From Actinomadura rupiterrae (GTDB lineage Bacteria; Actinomycetota; Actinomycetes; Streptosporangiales; Streptosporangiaceae), in assembly GCF_024172125.1 (NCBI RefSeq), contig NZ_JAMZEA010000010.1, forward strand, positions 326,477 to 390,476: a stretch of 64,000 nucleotides of DNA. The letters run 5' to 3'. The position numbers and the translations under genes are program-made. The notes below the pieces were generated by a model. It searched no databases. It was not told the origin of the DNA and saw only the letters and a list, made by a program, of their open reading frames with translations. The stretch's first letter is position 1; each line of letters starts with the position of its first letter. Shown here piece after piece: positions 1-8,633 of the stretch.

Positions 1-219
1 GAGCGCCTCGGCCAGCGCCTCGACCACCGAAGGGCTCGGACGGGCCTCCTTGCCTCGTTCCAAACGGATGTAGTAGTCGATGCTCACACCGGCCAGCGCC
101 GCCACCTCCTCCCGGCGCAGACCCGGCGTCCGGCGCGTGCCGGTTCCGGCGGGCAGCCCGACGTCCGCCGGGCGCAGGTTGCCCCGGCGAGCCCGCAGGA
201 ACTTCCCGAACTCGGTCAT
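1..219 (-). CDS. XRE-family HTH transcriptional regulator (N-terminal part)
   Basis: The gene runs off the left edge, leaving 73 N-terminal residues. They begin MTEFGKFLRARRGNLRP and continue through a helix-turn-helix with the signature TPGLRREEVAALAGVSIDYY and then RLERGKEARPS. This is the pattern of MmyB-type XRE regulators of actinobacteria, which usually carry a C-terminal PAS-like ligand domain (not visible here). The start is the ATG at 219; no alternative lies in frame just upstream. It is divergent from the MFS transporter at 346, so control of that exporter is a reasonable inference. Confidence 0.85.
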   Translation of the reverse strand, partial: MTEFGKFLRARRGNLRPADVGLPAGTGTRRTPGLRREEVAALAGVSIDYYIRLERGKEARPSPSVVEALAEAL

Positions 220-345
220 GTCGTCATTGTGCCAGCGTGTGAGCAGGGCTCCGGCCCGGAGCCTGGCCCTGTCGCACCCACCTCTGGCGCACCCCGGAAG
301 ATCGCGGTCTGCCTCGTCCTCGCGGGTCTCACCAGCCTGTATGGG

Positions 346-1731
346 GTGACCACTGTTGAACCGGCCCGCGTCGCGCAGGATGCCCGGCACCGCACGGCCG
401 GACCGAAGCTGATCCTGGCGACCACGTTCATGGGCATCTTCCTGCTCAACCTCAGCAGCATGGCGATGAACGTGGCGCTGCCCGGTATCGGGCGGGACCT
501 CGGCGGCAGCACTGCGGGGCTGCAATGGGTGGTGGACGCGTACACGCTGATGTTCGCCGCACTTCTGCTTTCCGCGGGCGCGCTCTCCGACCGCATCGGG
601 GCGAGCCGCGCGTTCGGCGCCGGCGTCGCGGTCTTCACGGTCGCCTCGGCGGCCTGCGGGCTGGCGCCGGGGCTGGGCGAGCTGATCACCGCTCGCCTGG
701 TCCAGGGGAGCGCGGCGGCGATCATGCTGCCGTCCTCGCTGGCCCTGGTCCGGCAGGCCTTCTCGGACGCGGCCGAACGGGCACGGGCCATCGCGCTGTG
801 GACCGTCGGCGGAGCCGTCGCGGTCGCCGCCGGACCGGTGGCCGGCGGGGTGCTGGCCAGCACTCTGAGCTGGCGGGCGATCTTCGCCGTCAACCTGCCC
901 GTCGGCATCGCCACCCTCGCTGTGCTGACCCGCGCGGAGCGCTCGCCGCGCCGTATCGCGCCGCTCGATCCGTACGGCCAGCTCACCGCGGTCGTCGCGC
1001 TCGCGGCGCTCACCTTCGCGGTGATCGACGGAGGGGAGAACGGCTTCGGCGAGCCCGTGGTGCTGGGCTGCCTGGGACTCGCCGCAGTGGCGACGGCCGC
1101 GTTCATCATGATCGAGGCCCGAACCGCCGCGCCGTTGATCCCGCTCGACCTCTTCCGTTCGCGCACGGTGACGGTTTCGGTCGCGATCGGCTTCGTCGTC
1201 AATGCCGCCTTCTACGGGCTGGTGTTCGTGCTGAGCCTGTTCTTTCAGGACGTTCTGGACCTGTCCCCCATGGCCACGGGGCTGATGTTCCTGCCGATGA
1301 CGGCCGTGATCGCCGGAGCCAACCTGGCCTCGGCCAGGGCTGCGGCACGGTTCGGGCCGCGGTTCCCGATCGCCGTCGGACAGGCGGTCCTCGCGCTGGC
1401 GATGTTCGGCCTGCTCTGGATCGACGTCGGCACCGGCAGGCCGGTGATCGCGTCGATGCTCGTCCCGGTCGGCCTCGGCCTGGGCTTCTTCGTGCCTTCC
1501 CTGACCGCCGTCCTGCTGAACGACATCGCCGCGGATCGCGCCGGAACGGCCGCCGGGATCCTGAACTCCTTCCGTCAGACGGGCGGCGCGCTCGCCGTGG
1601 CCGCCTTCGGAGCCCTGCTCGCGCACGGGGACGAGTTCATGTCAGGCCTGCGGGTCGGCCTGTGCGCCGCGGCAGTGATGCTGACGGCCACCACCGTCGC
1701 GTCCCTCACCCTGCCGCGCAGACAGGGCTGA
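346..1731 (+). CDS. MFS drug transporter, DHA2 (EmrB/QacA-like) type
   Basis: A polytopic membrane protein of about 461 residues. The first membrane segment contains MGIFLLNLSSMAMNVALPGI, followed by the typical LQWVVDAYTLMFAALLLSAG and the motif A loop DRIGASRAF; a GPVAGGVLA motif C-like stretch marks it as a drug:H+ antiporter. Length and segment number fit 14-TM DHA2 exporters. I chose the in-frame GTG at 346. An ATG at 229 would add a non-membranous 39-residue leader and crowd the divergent regulator start at 219; the real start could also be internal. Substrate unknown. Confidence 0.85.
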   Translation: MTTVEPARVAQDARHRTAGPKLILATTFMGIFLLNLSSMAMNVALPGIGRDLGGSTAGLQWVVDAYTLMFAALLLSAGALSDRIGASRAFGAGVAVFTVASAACGLAPGLGELITARLVQGSAAAIMLPSSLALVRQAFSDAAERARAIALWTVGGAVAVAAGPVAGGVLASTLSWRAIFAVNLPVGIATLAVLTRAERSPRRIAPLDPYGQLTAVVALAALTFAVIDGGENGFGEPVVLGCLGLAAVATAAFIMIEARTAAPLIPLDLFRSRTVTVSVAIGFVVNAAFYGLVFVLSLFFQDVLDLSPMATGLMFLPMTAVIAGANLASARAAARFGPRFPIAVGQAVLALAMFGLLWIDVGTGRPVIASMLVPVGLGLGFFVPSLTAVLLNDIAADRAGTAAGILNSFRQTGGALAVAAFGALLAHGDEFMSGLRVGLCAAAVMLTATTVASLTLPRRQG

Positions 1732-1805
1732 CAGGACGGCGACGGAGCTGCCCGGCACGGCACCCGGTCGGCGACCAGGCCTGGAAGCGACCCCGGTGTC
1801 CTCTG

Positions 1806-2795
1806 TCAGTGGCGGACGGTGACGACGATCTTGCCGACCTGGCCGTCCGCCTCCATGTGCCGGTGGGCCTGGGCCATGTCGGGCAGGTCGAAGGTGCGGT
1901 CGATCACCGGGGCGAGCGCGCCGGTGCGCAGGCCCGCGGTGATGAAGGCATGGCCGCGGCGCATGCGGTCGGGGTCCCGGACGACGTGGTGGACGCCGTA
2001 GCCGTGGACGTTGAGCGGCCAGTTCATCGGCAGCGGCGCCGGACGCGGGTCCAGCCAGCCGTAGACGATCAGCGCGCCGTCGCGGGCCACGTGGTGCGCC
2101 AGGTCCGCCAGGCCGGGCCCGCCCACCGGGTCGAACACCACGCGGGCGCCCTGCCCGCCGGTGATGTCCTGGACGCGGCCGGCCAGGTCGTCGGTGTCGG
2201 TGGCGATGACCTCGGCCGCGCCGGCGCGCAGCAGTCGCGCGGTCTTGGCGGCCGACCGGGTCACCGCGATCGGGATCGCGCCGATCTGCCCGGCGATCTG
2301 GACGGCGGCGGTGCCCACGCTGCTGGACGCGGCGGTGATCAGCACGTGGTCGCCCGGCCGGAGCCCGCCGACCTCCAGCAACGCGCCGTAGGCGGTCAGG
2401 TACGACATCCAGACCGCGGCGCCGGTGCGGGCGTCCATCCACTCGGGCCGCGGCAGCAGCGCGTCCGCCGCGACGATCGCGCGGTCGGCGTAGATGCCGC
2501 CCTGCGACATGCCCTCACCGATCGACAGCACGCTCACCGCATCGCCCGGCGCGAACCCGGTCACCTCCGGACCGACCGCCTCGACGACGCCTGCCGCCTC
2601 GCTGCCCAGCCGCGACCCCGGCAGGGTCGGCTGGTAGTAGTACCCGCCCGCGCGGAACAGCGCCTCGGCCCGGTTCAACCCGATCGCCTCGATGCGGACC
2701 CGCACCTCGCCCGGCCCCGGTTCGGCAAGCGGCAGCTTGGCGAACCGGAGCACCTCCGGCCCGCCCACCTGGTCGAACAGCACAACGTTGGCCAT
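1806..2795 (-). CDS. Zinc-independent MDR oxidoreductase (quinone oxidoreductase-like)
   Basis: A 329-residue medium-chain dehydrogenase/reductase. The N-terminal GroES-like fold has GPGEVRVRIEAIGLNRAEA and GSEAAGVVEAVG. The Rossmann domain contains ITAASSSVGTAAVQIA, a variant of the AxxGxxG nucleotide-binding motif, and VVFDPVGG. Catalytic-zinc cysteines are absent, as in NADPH:quinone reductases. The ATG at 2795 begins MANVVLFDQVGGPEV; further upstream codons are not family-like. It is transcribed divergently from a TetR regulator, which probably controls it. Natural substrate unknown. Confidence 0.85.
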   Translation of the reverse strand: MANVVLFDQVGGPEVLRFAKLPLAEPGPGEVRVRIEAIGLNRAEALFRAGGYYYQPTLPGSRLGSEAAGVVEAVGPEVTGFAPGDAVSVLSIGEGMSQGGIYADRAIVAADALLPRPEWMDARTGAAVWMSYLTAYGALLEVGGLRPGDHVLITAASSSVGTAAVQIAGQIGAIPIAVTRSAAKTARLLRAGAAEVIATDTDDLAGRVQDITGGQGARVVFDPVGGPGLADLAHHVARDGALIVYGWLDPRPAPLPMNWPLNVHGYGVHHVVRDPDRMRRGHAFITAGLRTGALAPVIDRTFDLPDMAQAHRHMEADGQVGKIVVTVRH

Positions 2796-2851
2796 CTCGA
2801 TCCTCATCTCAGTGAGAACGCCGCACGATTTCCGTGCACCGCTCAAGTTTT

Positions 2852-2880
2852 GTACGCCGCACTCTAATGGAGCGCTGTAC
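2852..2880. promoter_or_regulatory. Candidate TetR operator and promoter between divergent genes
   Basis: An imperfect 29-bp palindrome with GTAC at both ends (2852-2855 and 2877-2880) and CGC/GCG pairs inside ends immediately before the tetR start at 2882. It also contains a -10-like TCTAAT (2863-2868) and GGAG as ribosome-binding site. The position suits autoregulation and control of the divergent oxidoreductase. Binding is inferred only. Confidence 0.35.
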
Positions 2881-2881
2881 G

Positions 2882-3619
2882 ATGTCAACCGTGGGACAGC
2901 AGACACTGGGGCGACGGGCGCGGCTGCGGGCCCAGACCACCGCCGAGATCAAAGCGACCGCGCTGCGGCACATGGCCGAGGGCGGCCCCGACGCCATCTC
3001 GCTGCGCGCGATCGCCCGCGACATGCAGATGAGCGGCAGCGCCATCTACAGCTACTTCGACACCCGGGACGCCCTGATCACCGAGCTGATCGACGACGTC
3101 TACACCGCGCTGGTCGACCACGTGGAGGCCGCCCGCGACGCGCTCCCGCCCGGGGACGTCGCCGGGCGCATCCTGGCCTGGGCCACCGCGCTGCGTGAAT
3201 GGTCACTGGCCAACCCGCAGGGGTTCCGGCTCATCTACGGCGACCCCGTGGCCGGATACCAGCCCCCGCCCGGCGGCCCCGCACCCGACGCCGCCAAACG
3301 GGCCTGCCTCGGACTCGCCGACCTCATCGCCGCGGCCTGGCCGCACGCCCGGGCCGTCCAGGACGCCGACCACACCTGGGCCGAGTTCGCGCCCGCACTG
3401 GTCGACACCGTCCGCGCGGCCCACCCCGACCTGCCGCCCGCCGCCCTCGCGCTGGCCCTGCGCGTGTGGGGCCGCATGCACGGCCTGGTCGCCCTTGAGG
3501 TCTACGGCCACCTGGGCCCGCAGACCCACGAGCCGGACCGGCTCTACCGCGCCGAGATGCGCGACCTGATCAAATCGCTCGAGATCGCTCCCGCCGACCG
3601 GCACAGCGGCCAGGACTGA
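2882..3619 (+). CDS. TetR/AcrR-family regulator with WHG-type C-terminal domain
   Basis: A 245-residue repressor-like protein. The N-terminal HTH reads DAISLRAIARDMQMSGSAIY followed by SYFDTRDALITELIDDVYTAL, the classical TetR DNA-binding layout (residues about 15-65). Near the C-terminus ALRVWGRMHGLVALEVYGH matches the WHG signature of a large actinobacterial TetR subgroup. The ATG at 2882 has GGAG eight to nine bases upstream. Its divergent neighbour, an MDR oxidoreductase, is the probable target gene. Confidence 0.9.
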   Translation: MSTVGQQTLGRRARLRAQTTAEIKATALRHMAEGGPDAISLRAIARDMQMSGSAIYSYFDTRDALITELIDDVYTALVDHVEAARDALPPGDVAGRILAWATALREWSLANPQGFRLIYGDPVAGYQPPPGGPAPDAAKRACLGLADLIAAAWPHARAVQDADHTWAEFAPALVDTVRAAHPDLPPAALALALRVWGRMHGLVALEVYGHLGPQTHEPDRLYRAEMRDLIKSLEIAPADRHSGQD

Positions 3620-3763
3620 CGCTCCGCGATCCCGCCTCGTCCGGCCGTCCGCCTGGGGCGGGTTCTCGCGGGCCGCGACGCGTTCTCATTTTGTTCTCAG
3701 AACCGGGTCGTGGAGATCGTTCCGGGGTGAGGCGGGGAGAGGTGGCGGGGTGTTTGGGCTGGT

Positions 3764-3856
3764 CGGAGGCGGGTGGGGATCGAACCCACCGTCCCGAGGT
3801 ACTCGGGACCACCCGTTTTGAAGACGGGGGAGGCCACCAGGCGCTCGTCCGCCTCC
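3764..3856 (-). tRNA. selC: tRNA-Sec (anticodon TCA)
   Basis: The 93-nt transcript folds with an 8-bp acceptor stem (GGAGGCGG paired with CCGCCTCC), G as discriminator, an anticodon loop CTTCAAA on a CCCGT/ACGGG stem, a long variable arm (CCCGAG/CTCGGG) and a T arm GTGGG-TTCGATC-CCCAC. The anticodon TCA lies at 3819-3821. The extended acceptor stem, long variable arm and UCA anticodon identify selenocysteine tRNA rather than tRNA-Ser or tRNA-Leu. CCA is not encoded directly after the discriminator. selA and selB lie about 7.5 kb away on the other strand. Confidence 0.95.
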
Positions 3857-3875
3857 GTCCGGGAGCCTAGCGGGA

Positions 3876-5672
3876 TCAGGGGGTGTAGAGGGAGGCGAGC
3901 GCGTCGGCGTATTTCGCGTGGACGACGCGGCGGCGGAGTTTGAGGGTGGGCGTGAGCTCCTCGGACTCGGCCGTCCACTCGGCGGGGAGCAGGCGCCACT
4001 TCTTGACCTGCTGGACGCGGGCCAGGCGGGTGTTGGCGTCCTCGACGGCGAGCGCGATCTCCTCCAGGACGAGGGGGTGGTCGGCGAGGGCGGCGAGGTC
4101 GGTGGTGTCCAGGCCGTGCGCGGCGGCCCAGACGGGGGCGACCTCGCCGTCCAGGGTGATCAGCGCGACGACGTAGGGGCGGCGGTCGCCGAAGGCGAGG
4201 GCCTGGCCGACCAGGGGGTGCTCCTTGAGGTGGTTCTCGACCAGGGACGGGGCGATGTTCTCGCCGCCGGCGGTGATGATGATCTCCTTCTTGCGGTCCA
4301 CGACGCGCAGGAAGCCGTCGGCGTCGAGCGTGCCGATGTCGCCGGTGCGCAGGTAGCCGTCGGGGGTGAACAGGTCGGCGGTGGCCTCGGCGCGGTTGAG
4401 GTAGCCGGGGGTGATGGTGGGCCCCTTGACGAGGATCTCGCCGTCGGTGTCCAGCTTGAGGTCGGCGCCGGGGAACGGGCGTCCGACGGTGCCGAGCTTG
4501 AAGCAGTCGTCGAGGTTGGCGGTGACGGCGCCGGTGGTCTCGGTCATGCCGTACGCGTCGAAGATCTTCAGGCCGAGGCCGGCGAAGAACCGCGCTACCT
4601 CGACGGGCAGCGGCGCGGCGGCGCTGGAGGCCTGGCGGACGCGGTCCAGGCCGAGCAGCGCGCGCATCGGGGTCAGGACGGCGGCGTCGGCGCGGGCGAA
4701 CGCCTCCTCGATCTCGGGCGTGGGGGAGTTCCCGAACTCCTGGGACGAGATGTAGGCGCGGCCCGCGTCCAGGGCCGCCTCGACGGCCTGCTTCTTGGCC
4801 TCGTCCTGCTCGGCGGCGAGGACGGCCTGGATCCCCGCCATGATCTTCTCCCAGACGCGCGGGACGCCGAAGAAGCCGTGCGGCCGCACCTCCCGCAGCA
4901 CCGTGGTGAGCTGGGACGGATCGGGGCAGAAGTGGACGTGCGCGGCGCGCCGGATCGGCAGGTAGTAGCTCAGCACCCGGTCGGCGATGTGCGCGAACGG
5001 CAGGTAGGAGATCGCGGCGTTGTGGTCGGGCAGGACCGACGCGTCCTCCACCATCCGCGTCTCGGCCAGCGCCATCTCGTGGGTGATCAGCACGCCCTTG
5101 GGGTGGCCGGTCGTGCCGGAGGTGTAGAGGAGGGTCAGGGTGTCGGACGGCGCGACCGCCCGCCAGCGCGCCTCCACGTCGTCCGGATGCGCGGGGAGGT
5201 GGGCGCGGCCGAGCTCCAGGAAGGCGTCCCAGGTGAGGAAGCGGTCGCCGGACGGGCAGGCGGCGGCGTCCACGACGATGACGCGGCGCAGGTCAGGCAG
5301 CCGGTCCAGCACGGGCAGCCAGCGGTCGAGCTGGTCGCGGCCGTCCAGCACCGCGTAGCGGGCGCGCGCGTCGGCGGCGATGAAGCCGATCTGGTCGGCG
5401 GCCAGGGTCGCGTACACGGTGGTCGGGACGCCGCCGGCGTGCACCGCGCCGAGGTCGGCCAGGACGTGTTCGGACCGGTTCGGCATCATCAGCGCGACCA
5501 CGTCCCCGGCGTCCAGGCCGAGCGCCGCGAACCCGGCGGCGGCCTCCAGCGCGGCGTCCCGGAACGCCGACCAGCTGCGGGTGCGCCACTCGCCGTCGAC
5601 GCGGTCGGAGTAGGCGGGCCGGTCGGCGTCCCGTGCGGCGGTGGCGGCCAGCGCCGTGCAGATCGTGGTCAT
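3876..5672 (-). CDS. Long-chain acyl-CoA synthetase (FadD15/FAA1-like AMP-forming ligase)
   Basis: A 598-residue ANL-superfamily enzyme that activates fatty acids to acyl-AMP and then acyl-CoA. Visible motifs are the P-loop LLYTSGTTGHPKGVLITH, the A5 motif DAYGMTETTG and YLRTGDIGTLDADGFL followed by DRKKEIIITAGGENIAPS. The full-length layout with a long insertion between P-loop and A5 (AEQDEAKKQAVEAALDAG) is typical of the FadD15 class. The ATG at 5672 starts MTTICTALAATAARDADRPA; an upstream in-frame ATG adds a poor leader. Its 3' end lies 19 bases from tRNA-Sec on the same strand. Confidence 0.9.
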   Translation of the reverse strand: MTTICTALAATAARDADRPAYSDRVDGEWRTRSWSAFRDAALEAAAGFAALGLDAGDVVALMMPNRSEHVLADLGAVHAGGVPTTVYATLAADQIGFIAADARARYAVLDGRDQLDRWLPVLDRLPDLRRVIVVDAAACPSGDRFLTWDAFLELGRAHLPAHPDDVEARWRAVAPSDTLTLLYTSGTTGHPKGVLITHEMALAETRMVEDASVLPDHNAAISYLPFAHIADRVLSYYLPIRRAAHVHFCPDPSQLTTVLREVRPHGFFGVPRVWEKIMAGIQAVLAAEQDEAKKQAVEAALDAGRAYISSQEFGNSPTPEIEEAFARADAAVLTPMRALLGLDRVRQASSAAAPLPVEVARFFAGLGLKIFDAYGMTETTGAVTANLDDCFKLGTVGRPFPGADLKLDTDGEILVKGPTITPGYLNRAEATADLFTPDGYLRTGDIGTLDADGFLRVVDRKKEIIITAGGENIAPSLVENHLKEHPLVGQALAFGDRRPYVVALITLDGEVAPVWAAAHGLDTTDLAALADHPLVLEEIALAVEDANTRLARVQQVKKWRLLPAEWTAESEELTPTLKLRRRVVHAKYADALASLYTP

Positions 5673-5853
5673 CGCGCCCTCCGATGTCAGTAAGTACTTG
5701 CAGGCATGCATCGCACCACGTCCGGCCCGCTCCCGGCAAGATCGGCTCGCGAGGATGCGGCCCGCACCTGCCGGTTCGTCCGTTCTTTTGGCCGACGACA
5801 CGGATGGCCGTGACCTGCGGCCTGTCCGATCCGTCACGGGTTGATCACGGGTC

Positions 5854-5879
5854 GTGTCAATGATCCTTTGGTGGGGTAT
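5854..5879 (+). promoter_or_regulatory. Candidate SigB-like stress promoter upstream of the GlsB/YeaQ gene
   Basis: GTGT at 5854-5857 is followed after 16 bases by GGGTAT at 5874-5879. This matches the actinobacterial general-stress sigma consensus GNNT-N14-16-GGGTAY known for SigB/SigH-type factors. The site lies 56 bases before the start of a stress-associated membrane protein. Function is inferred from the match. Confidence 0.5.
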
Positions 5880-5935
5880 CTGATCGGGGACGGTTCCGTG
5901 ACCGAGCGGGGCCCTTCCAGACCGGGGGAGCGGAC

Positions 5936-6202
5936 ATGACCATCGGGGGCATCTTCACCGCCATCATCTTCGGCGCGATCATCGGTGCGCTGGGCCGCCT
6001 CATCGTGCCCGGCAAGCAGAACATGTCGATCTGGCTGACCGTGGGCGTCGGTATCGTCGCGGCCTTCGCCGGAACCGGCCTGTCCCACCTGTTCGGCCTG
6101 AACACCAAGGGATGGAACTTCTGGGAGACGCTCTTCCAGATCGCCTTCGCCGTCATCGGGGTGTACCTGGTGGCCGCCTTCTGGCCCAAGAAGTCCTATT
6201 AG
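5936..6202 (+). CDS. GlsB/YeaQ/YmgE family stress-response membrane protein
   Basis: An 88-residue protein with three hydrophobic segments: GGIFTAIIFGAIIGALGRLI, then IWLTVGVGIVAAFAGTGLSH, then FQIAFAVIGVYLVAAFWPKK. The motif GRLIVPGKQNMSIW is the family signature (formerly called transglycosylase-associated). The ATG has a strong GGGGGAG ribosome-binding site five bases upstream. Family members are induced by general stress, which fits the SigB-like promoter seen upstream. Molecular function is unknown. Confidence 0.9.
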   Translation: MTIGGIFTAIIFGAIIGALGRLIVPGKQNMSIWLTVGVGIVAAFAGTGLSHLFGLNTKGWNFWETLFQIAFAVIGVYLVAAFWPKKSY

Positions 6203-6214
6203 GACGGTTCGGGC

Positions 6215-6285
6215 GGGCGGCGCGAAGGGCGCTCAGGCGGGCAGCGCGAAGGCGGTCAGGCGGGCGGCGCGAAGGGCGGTCAGGC
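6215..6285. repeat. Three-copy 23-24 bp tandem repeat overlapping the prpE stop
   Basis: Copies at 6215-6238, 6239-6261 and 6262-6285, unit GGGCGGCGCGAAGGGCGGTC plus AGGC. Read on the minus strand each of the two copies nearest prpE ends in GCCTGA, and the prpE stop codon itself (6280-6282) sits in the terminal copy. Confidence 0.8.
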
Positions 6286-8175
6286 GGGGTCGGGGGACGG
6301 GCCGCGCAGGACGGGGCGCAGGGTCTCCAGGACCGCGGGGTCCTCGATCGTCGACGGCACCGGGACGTCCCGGCCGTCGGCGATCCCGCGCATCGTGCCG
6401 CGCAGGATCTTGCCCGAGCGGGTCTTGGGCAGCGCGGCCACCACCGTGACCTGCTTCAGCGCCGCGACCGGCCCGACCTGCTCGCGGACCATCGCGACCA
6501 GCTCGGCGCAGACCGCCTCCGGGGCGTCCGCCACGCCGCTCTTCAGTACCACCAGCCCGCGCGGGACCTGCCCCTTCAGCGCGTCCCGGACGCCGATCAC
6601 CGCGCACTCGGCCACCGCCGGATGCGCCGCCATGACCTCCTCCATCACGCCCGTCGACAGCCGGTGCCCGGCGACGTTGACCACGTCGTCGGTGCGGCCC
6701 ATCACCCACACGTAGCCGTCCTCGTCGATCCGGCCGCCGTCGCCGCTGAGGTAGTGGCCCGGGAAGCGGGTGAGGTACGACTCGACGAACCGCGCGTCGT
6801 CCTTCCAGAGCGTGGGCAGCGTCCCGGGCGGCAGCGGCAGCCGGACGGCGATGTCGCCCTCCTCGCCGGGAGCGGCGGGCGAGCCGTCCGGGCGCAGCAC
6901 CCGCACGTCGTACCCCGGCACCGGCACCGACGGCGACCCCGGCTTGATCGGCAGCGGCTCCAGCCCGCGCGGGTTGCACACGATCGGCCAGCCGGTCTCG
7001 GTCTGCCACCAGTGGTCCACGACCGGGCGGTCCAGCATCCGCGACGCCCAGTGGTAGGTGTCGGGGTCCAGGCGCTCGCCCGCCAGGAACAGGGTGTCCA
7101 GCGCGGCCAGGTCGTGCTCGGCCAGCAGCCGCCCGTCCGGGTCCTCCTTCTTGATCGCGCGGATCGCGGTCGGCGCGGTGAACAGCACCTTCACGCGGTG
7201 CTCGGACGCCACCCGCCAGAACGCGCCCGCGTCCGGTGTCCCGACCGGTTTGCCCTCGTACAGGACGGTCGTGCAGCCCGTCAGCAGCGGCGCGTACACG
7301 ATGTAGGAGTGCCCGACCACCCAGCCCACGTCGGACGCCGCCCAGAACACGTCGCCCGGCCCGACCCCGAACAGGTTCTCCATCGACCAGCGCAGCGCGA
7401 CCGCGTGCCCGCCGTTGTCGCGCACCACGCCCTTGGGACGTCCCGTCGTCCCGGAGGTGTAGAGGATGTACAGCGGATCGGTCGCGGCGACCGGCACGCA
7501 CCCGGCCGGTTCGGCCGCGGCGACCGCCTCGTCCCAGTCCACGTCGCGCGGACGCACCAGATCGGCGTGCAGCTGCGGACGCTGCCGGATGACGCACCGG
7601 TCCACCTTGTGCGAGGCCAGCTCCAGCGCCTCGTCCAGCAGCGGCTTGTACGCCACCAGCCGGGACCCCTCCACCCCGCACGACGCCGACACCACCGCCT
7701 TGGGACGGGCGTGGTCGATCCGCGCCGCCAGCTCCGGCGCGGCGAACCCGCCGAACACCACCGAGTGGACCGCTCCGATCCGGGCGCACGCCAGCATCGC
7801 GACCACCGCCTCGGGGATCATCGGCAGGTACACCACGACCCGGTCGCCGCGCTCGACGCCCTGCGCGCGCAGCGCCCCGGCGAACCGGGCGACCAGCTCG
7901 GTCAGCTCCCGGTAGGTGTAGGTCCGGACCGTCCCGGTGACGGGGGAGTCGTAGATCAGCGCGGCCTGGTCGCCGCGCCCCTCCTCCACGTGCCGGTCCA
8001 GCGCGTTGTCGCAGGTGTTCAGCTCGCCGCCGGTGAACCAGCGGTAGAACGGCGGGGCGCCGTCGTCCAGCACCCGGTCGGGCGGCACCAGCCAGCGGAT
8101 GTCGCGCGCGGCCAGGCCCCAGAAGCGGGTGGGGTCGGAGATGCTGCGTTCGTACGCCGCGGCGTAGGCGCCCAT
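6280..8175 (-). CDS. prpE: Propionyl-CoA synthetase (acetate-CoA ligase family)
   Basis: A 631-residue AMP-forming acyl-CoA ligase. PrpE-type features include WFTGGELNTCDNALDRHVEE near the N-terminus, the P-loop YILYTSGTTGRPKGVVRDNG, DHWWQTETGWPI, and the acetylatable lysine context LPKTRSGKILRGTMR near the C-terminus. The start ATG at 8175 gives MGAYAAAYERSISDPTRFWG, where the family normally begins. It would feed propionate into propionyl-CoA metabolism, complementing the acyl-CoA genes elsewhere in the window. Acetate or other short acids are alternative substrates. The upstream region carries a 32-bp minisatellite. Confidence 0.9.
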   Translation of the reverse strand: MGAYAAAYERSISDPTRFWGLAARDIRWLVPPDRVLDDGAPPFYRWFTGGELNTCDNALDRHVEEGRGDQAALIYDSPVTGTVRTYTYRELTELVARFAGALRAQGVERGDRVVVYLPMIPEAVVAMLACARIGAVHSVVFGGFAAPELAARIDHARPKAVVSASCGVEGSRLVAYKPLLDEALELASHKVDRCVIRQRPQLHADLVRPRDVDWDEAVAAAEPAGCVPVAATDPLYILYTSGTTGRPKGVVRDNGGHAVALRWSMENLFGVGPGDVFWAASDVGWVVGHSYIVYAPLLTGCTTVLYEGKPVGTPDAGAFWRVASEHRVKVLFTAPTAIRAIKKEDPDGRLLAEHDLAALDTLFLAGERLDPDTYHWASRMLDRPVVDHWWQTETGWPIVCNPRGLEPLPIKPGSPSVPVPGYDVRVLRPDGSPAAPGEEGDIAVRLPLPPGTLPTLWKDDARFVESYLTRFPGHYLSGDGGRIDEDGYVWVMGRTDDVVNVAGHRLSTGVMEEVMAAHPAVAECAVIGVRDALKGQVPRGLVVLKSGVADAPEAVCAELVAMVREQVGPVAALKQVTVVAALPKTRSGKILRGTMRGIADGRDVPVPSTIEDPAVLETLRPVLRGPSPDPA

Positions 8176-8444
8176 ATCGTCGTCCTCCGGTCGGCTCCCC
8201 GGCCCCAATCCGTTGTTTCGGGGCGCACCCCTATAAGGGACGGCCCGGGCGCCTCCCGTCAAGGGCCCCACACCGTCCCGCCAGGGTCATCACTCCCTAT
8301 GCCGCCCACTCCGGCCGACCCGCGCAACCCACCGGAACCTGTCCAGAACGCCCAGCACCGCCCTGCGCCGCAACGGCGCAGAACGGCGGAACCCCGACAT
8401 TGGACGCGCGGTGCCCGCCCGGCGGCACGAGCAGGCGGAGATGC

Positions 8445-8603
8445 GGGACGGGCCGAGCACGTGCTGGCCGACGTCCGGGACGGGCCGAGCGTGTGCCAGC
8501 GGACGTGCGGGACGAGCCGAGGGCGTGCTGCGGACGTCCGGGACGAGCCGCGCGCGTGCTGGCGGACGTGCGGGACGGGCCGAGCGCGTGCCGGCGGACG
8601 GTC
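8445..8603. repeat. About five copies of a 31-32 bp tandem repeat
   Basis: GGGACG recurs at 8445, 8477, 8509, 8540 and 8572, each followed by a variant of GGCCGAGCGCGTGCTGGCGG. Copies differ by point changes. The block fills most of the 458-bp gap (8176-8633) between prpE and the MFS gene; the remainder shows no gene. Confidence 0.8.
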
Positions 8604-8633
8604 GGGCCGCGCGTCGCGGGCGCGCGGGTGGGG

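Noticed and set aside
3764..3856. Possible tRNA-Leu or tRNA-Ser with long variable arm
   Set aside because: Anticodon is TCA and the acceptor stem has eight base pairs with G73, which are features of tRNA-Sec.
3918..5693. Long open frame on the plus strand opposite the acyl-CoA synthetase
   Set aside because: Gly/Val/Gln-rich shadow of a clearly conserved AMP ligase on the other strand, with no domain or start signals.
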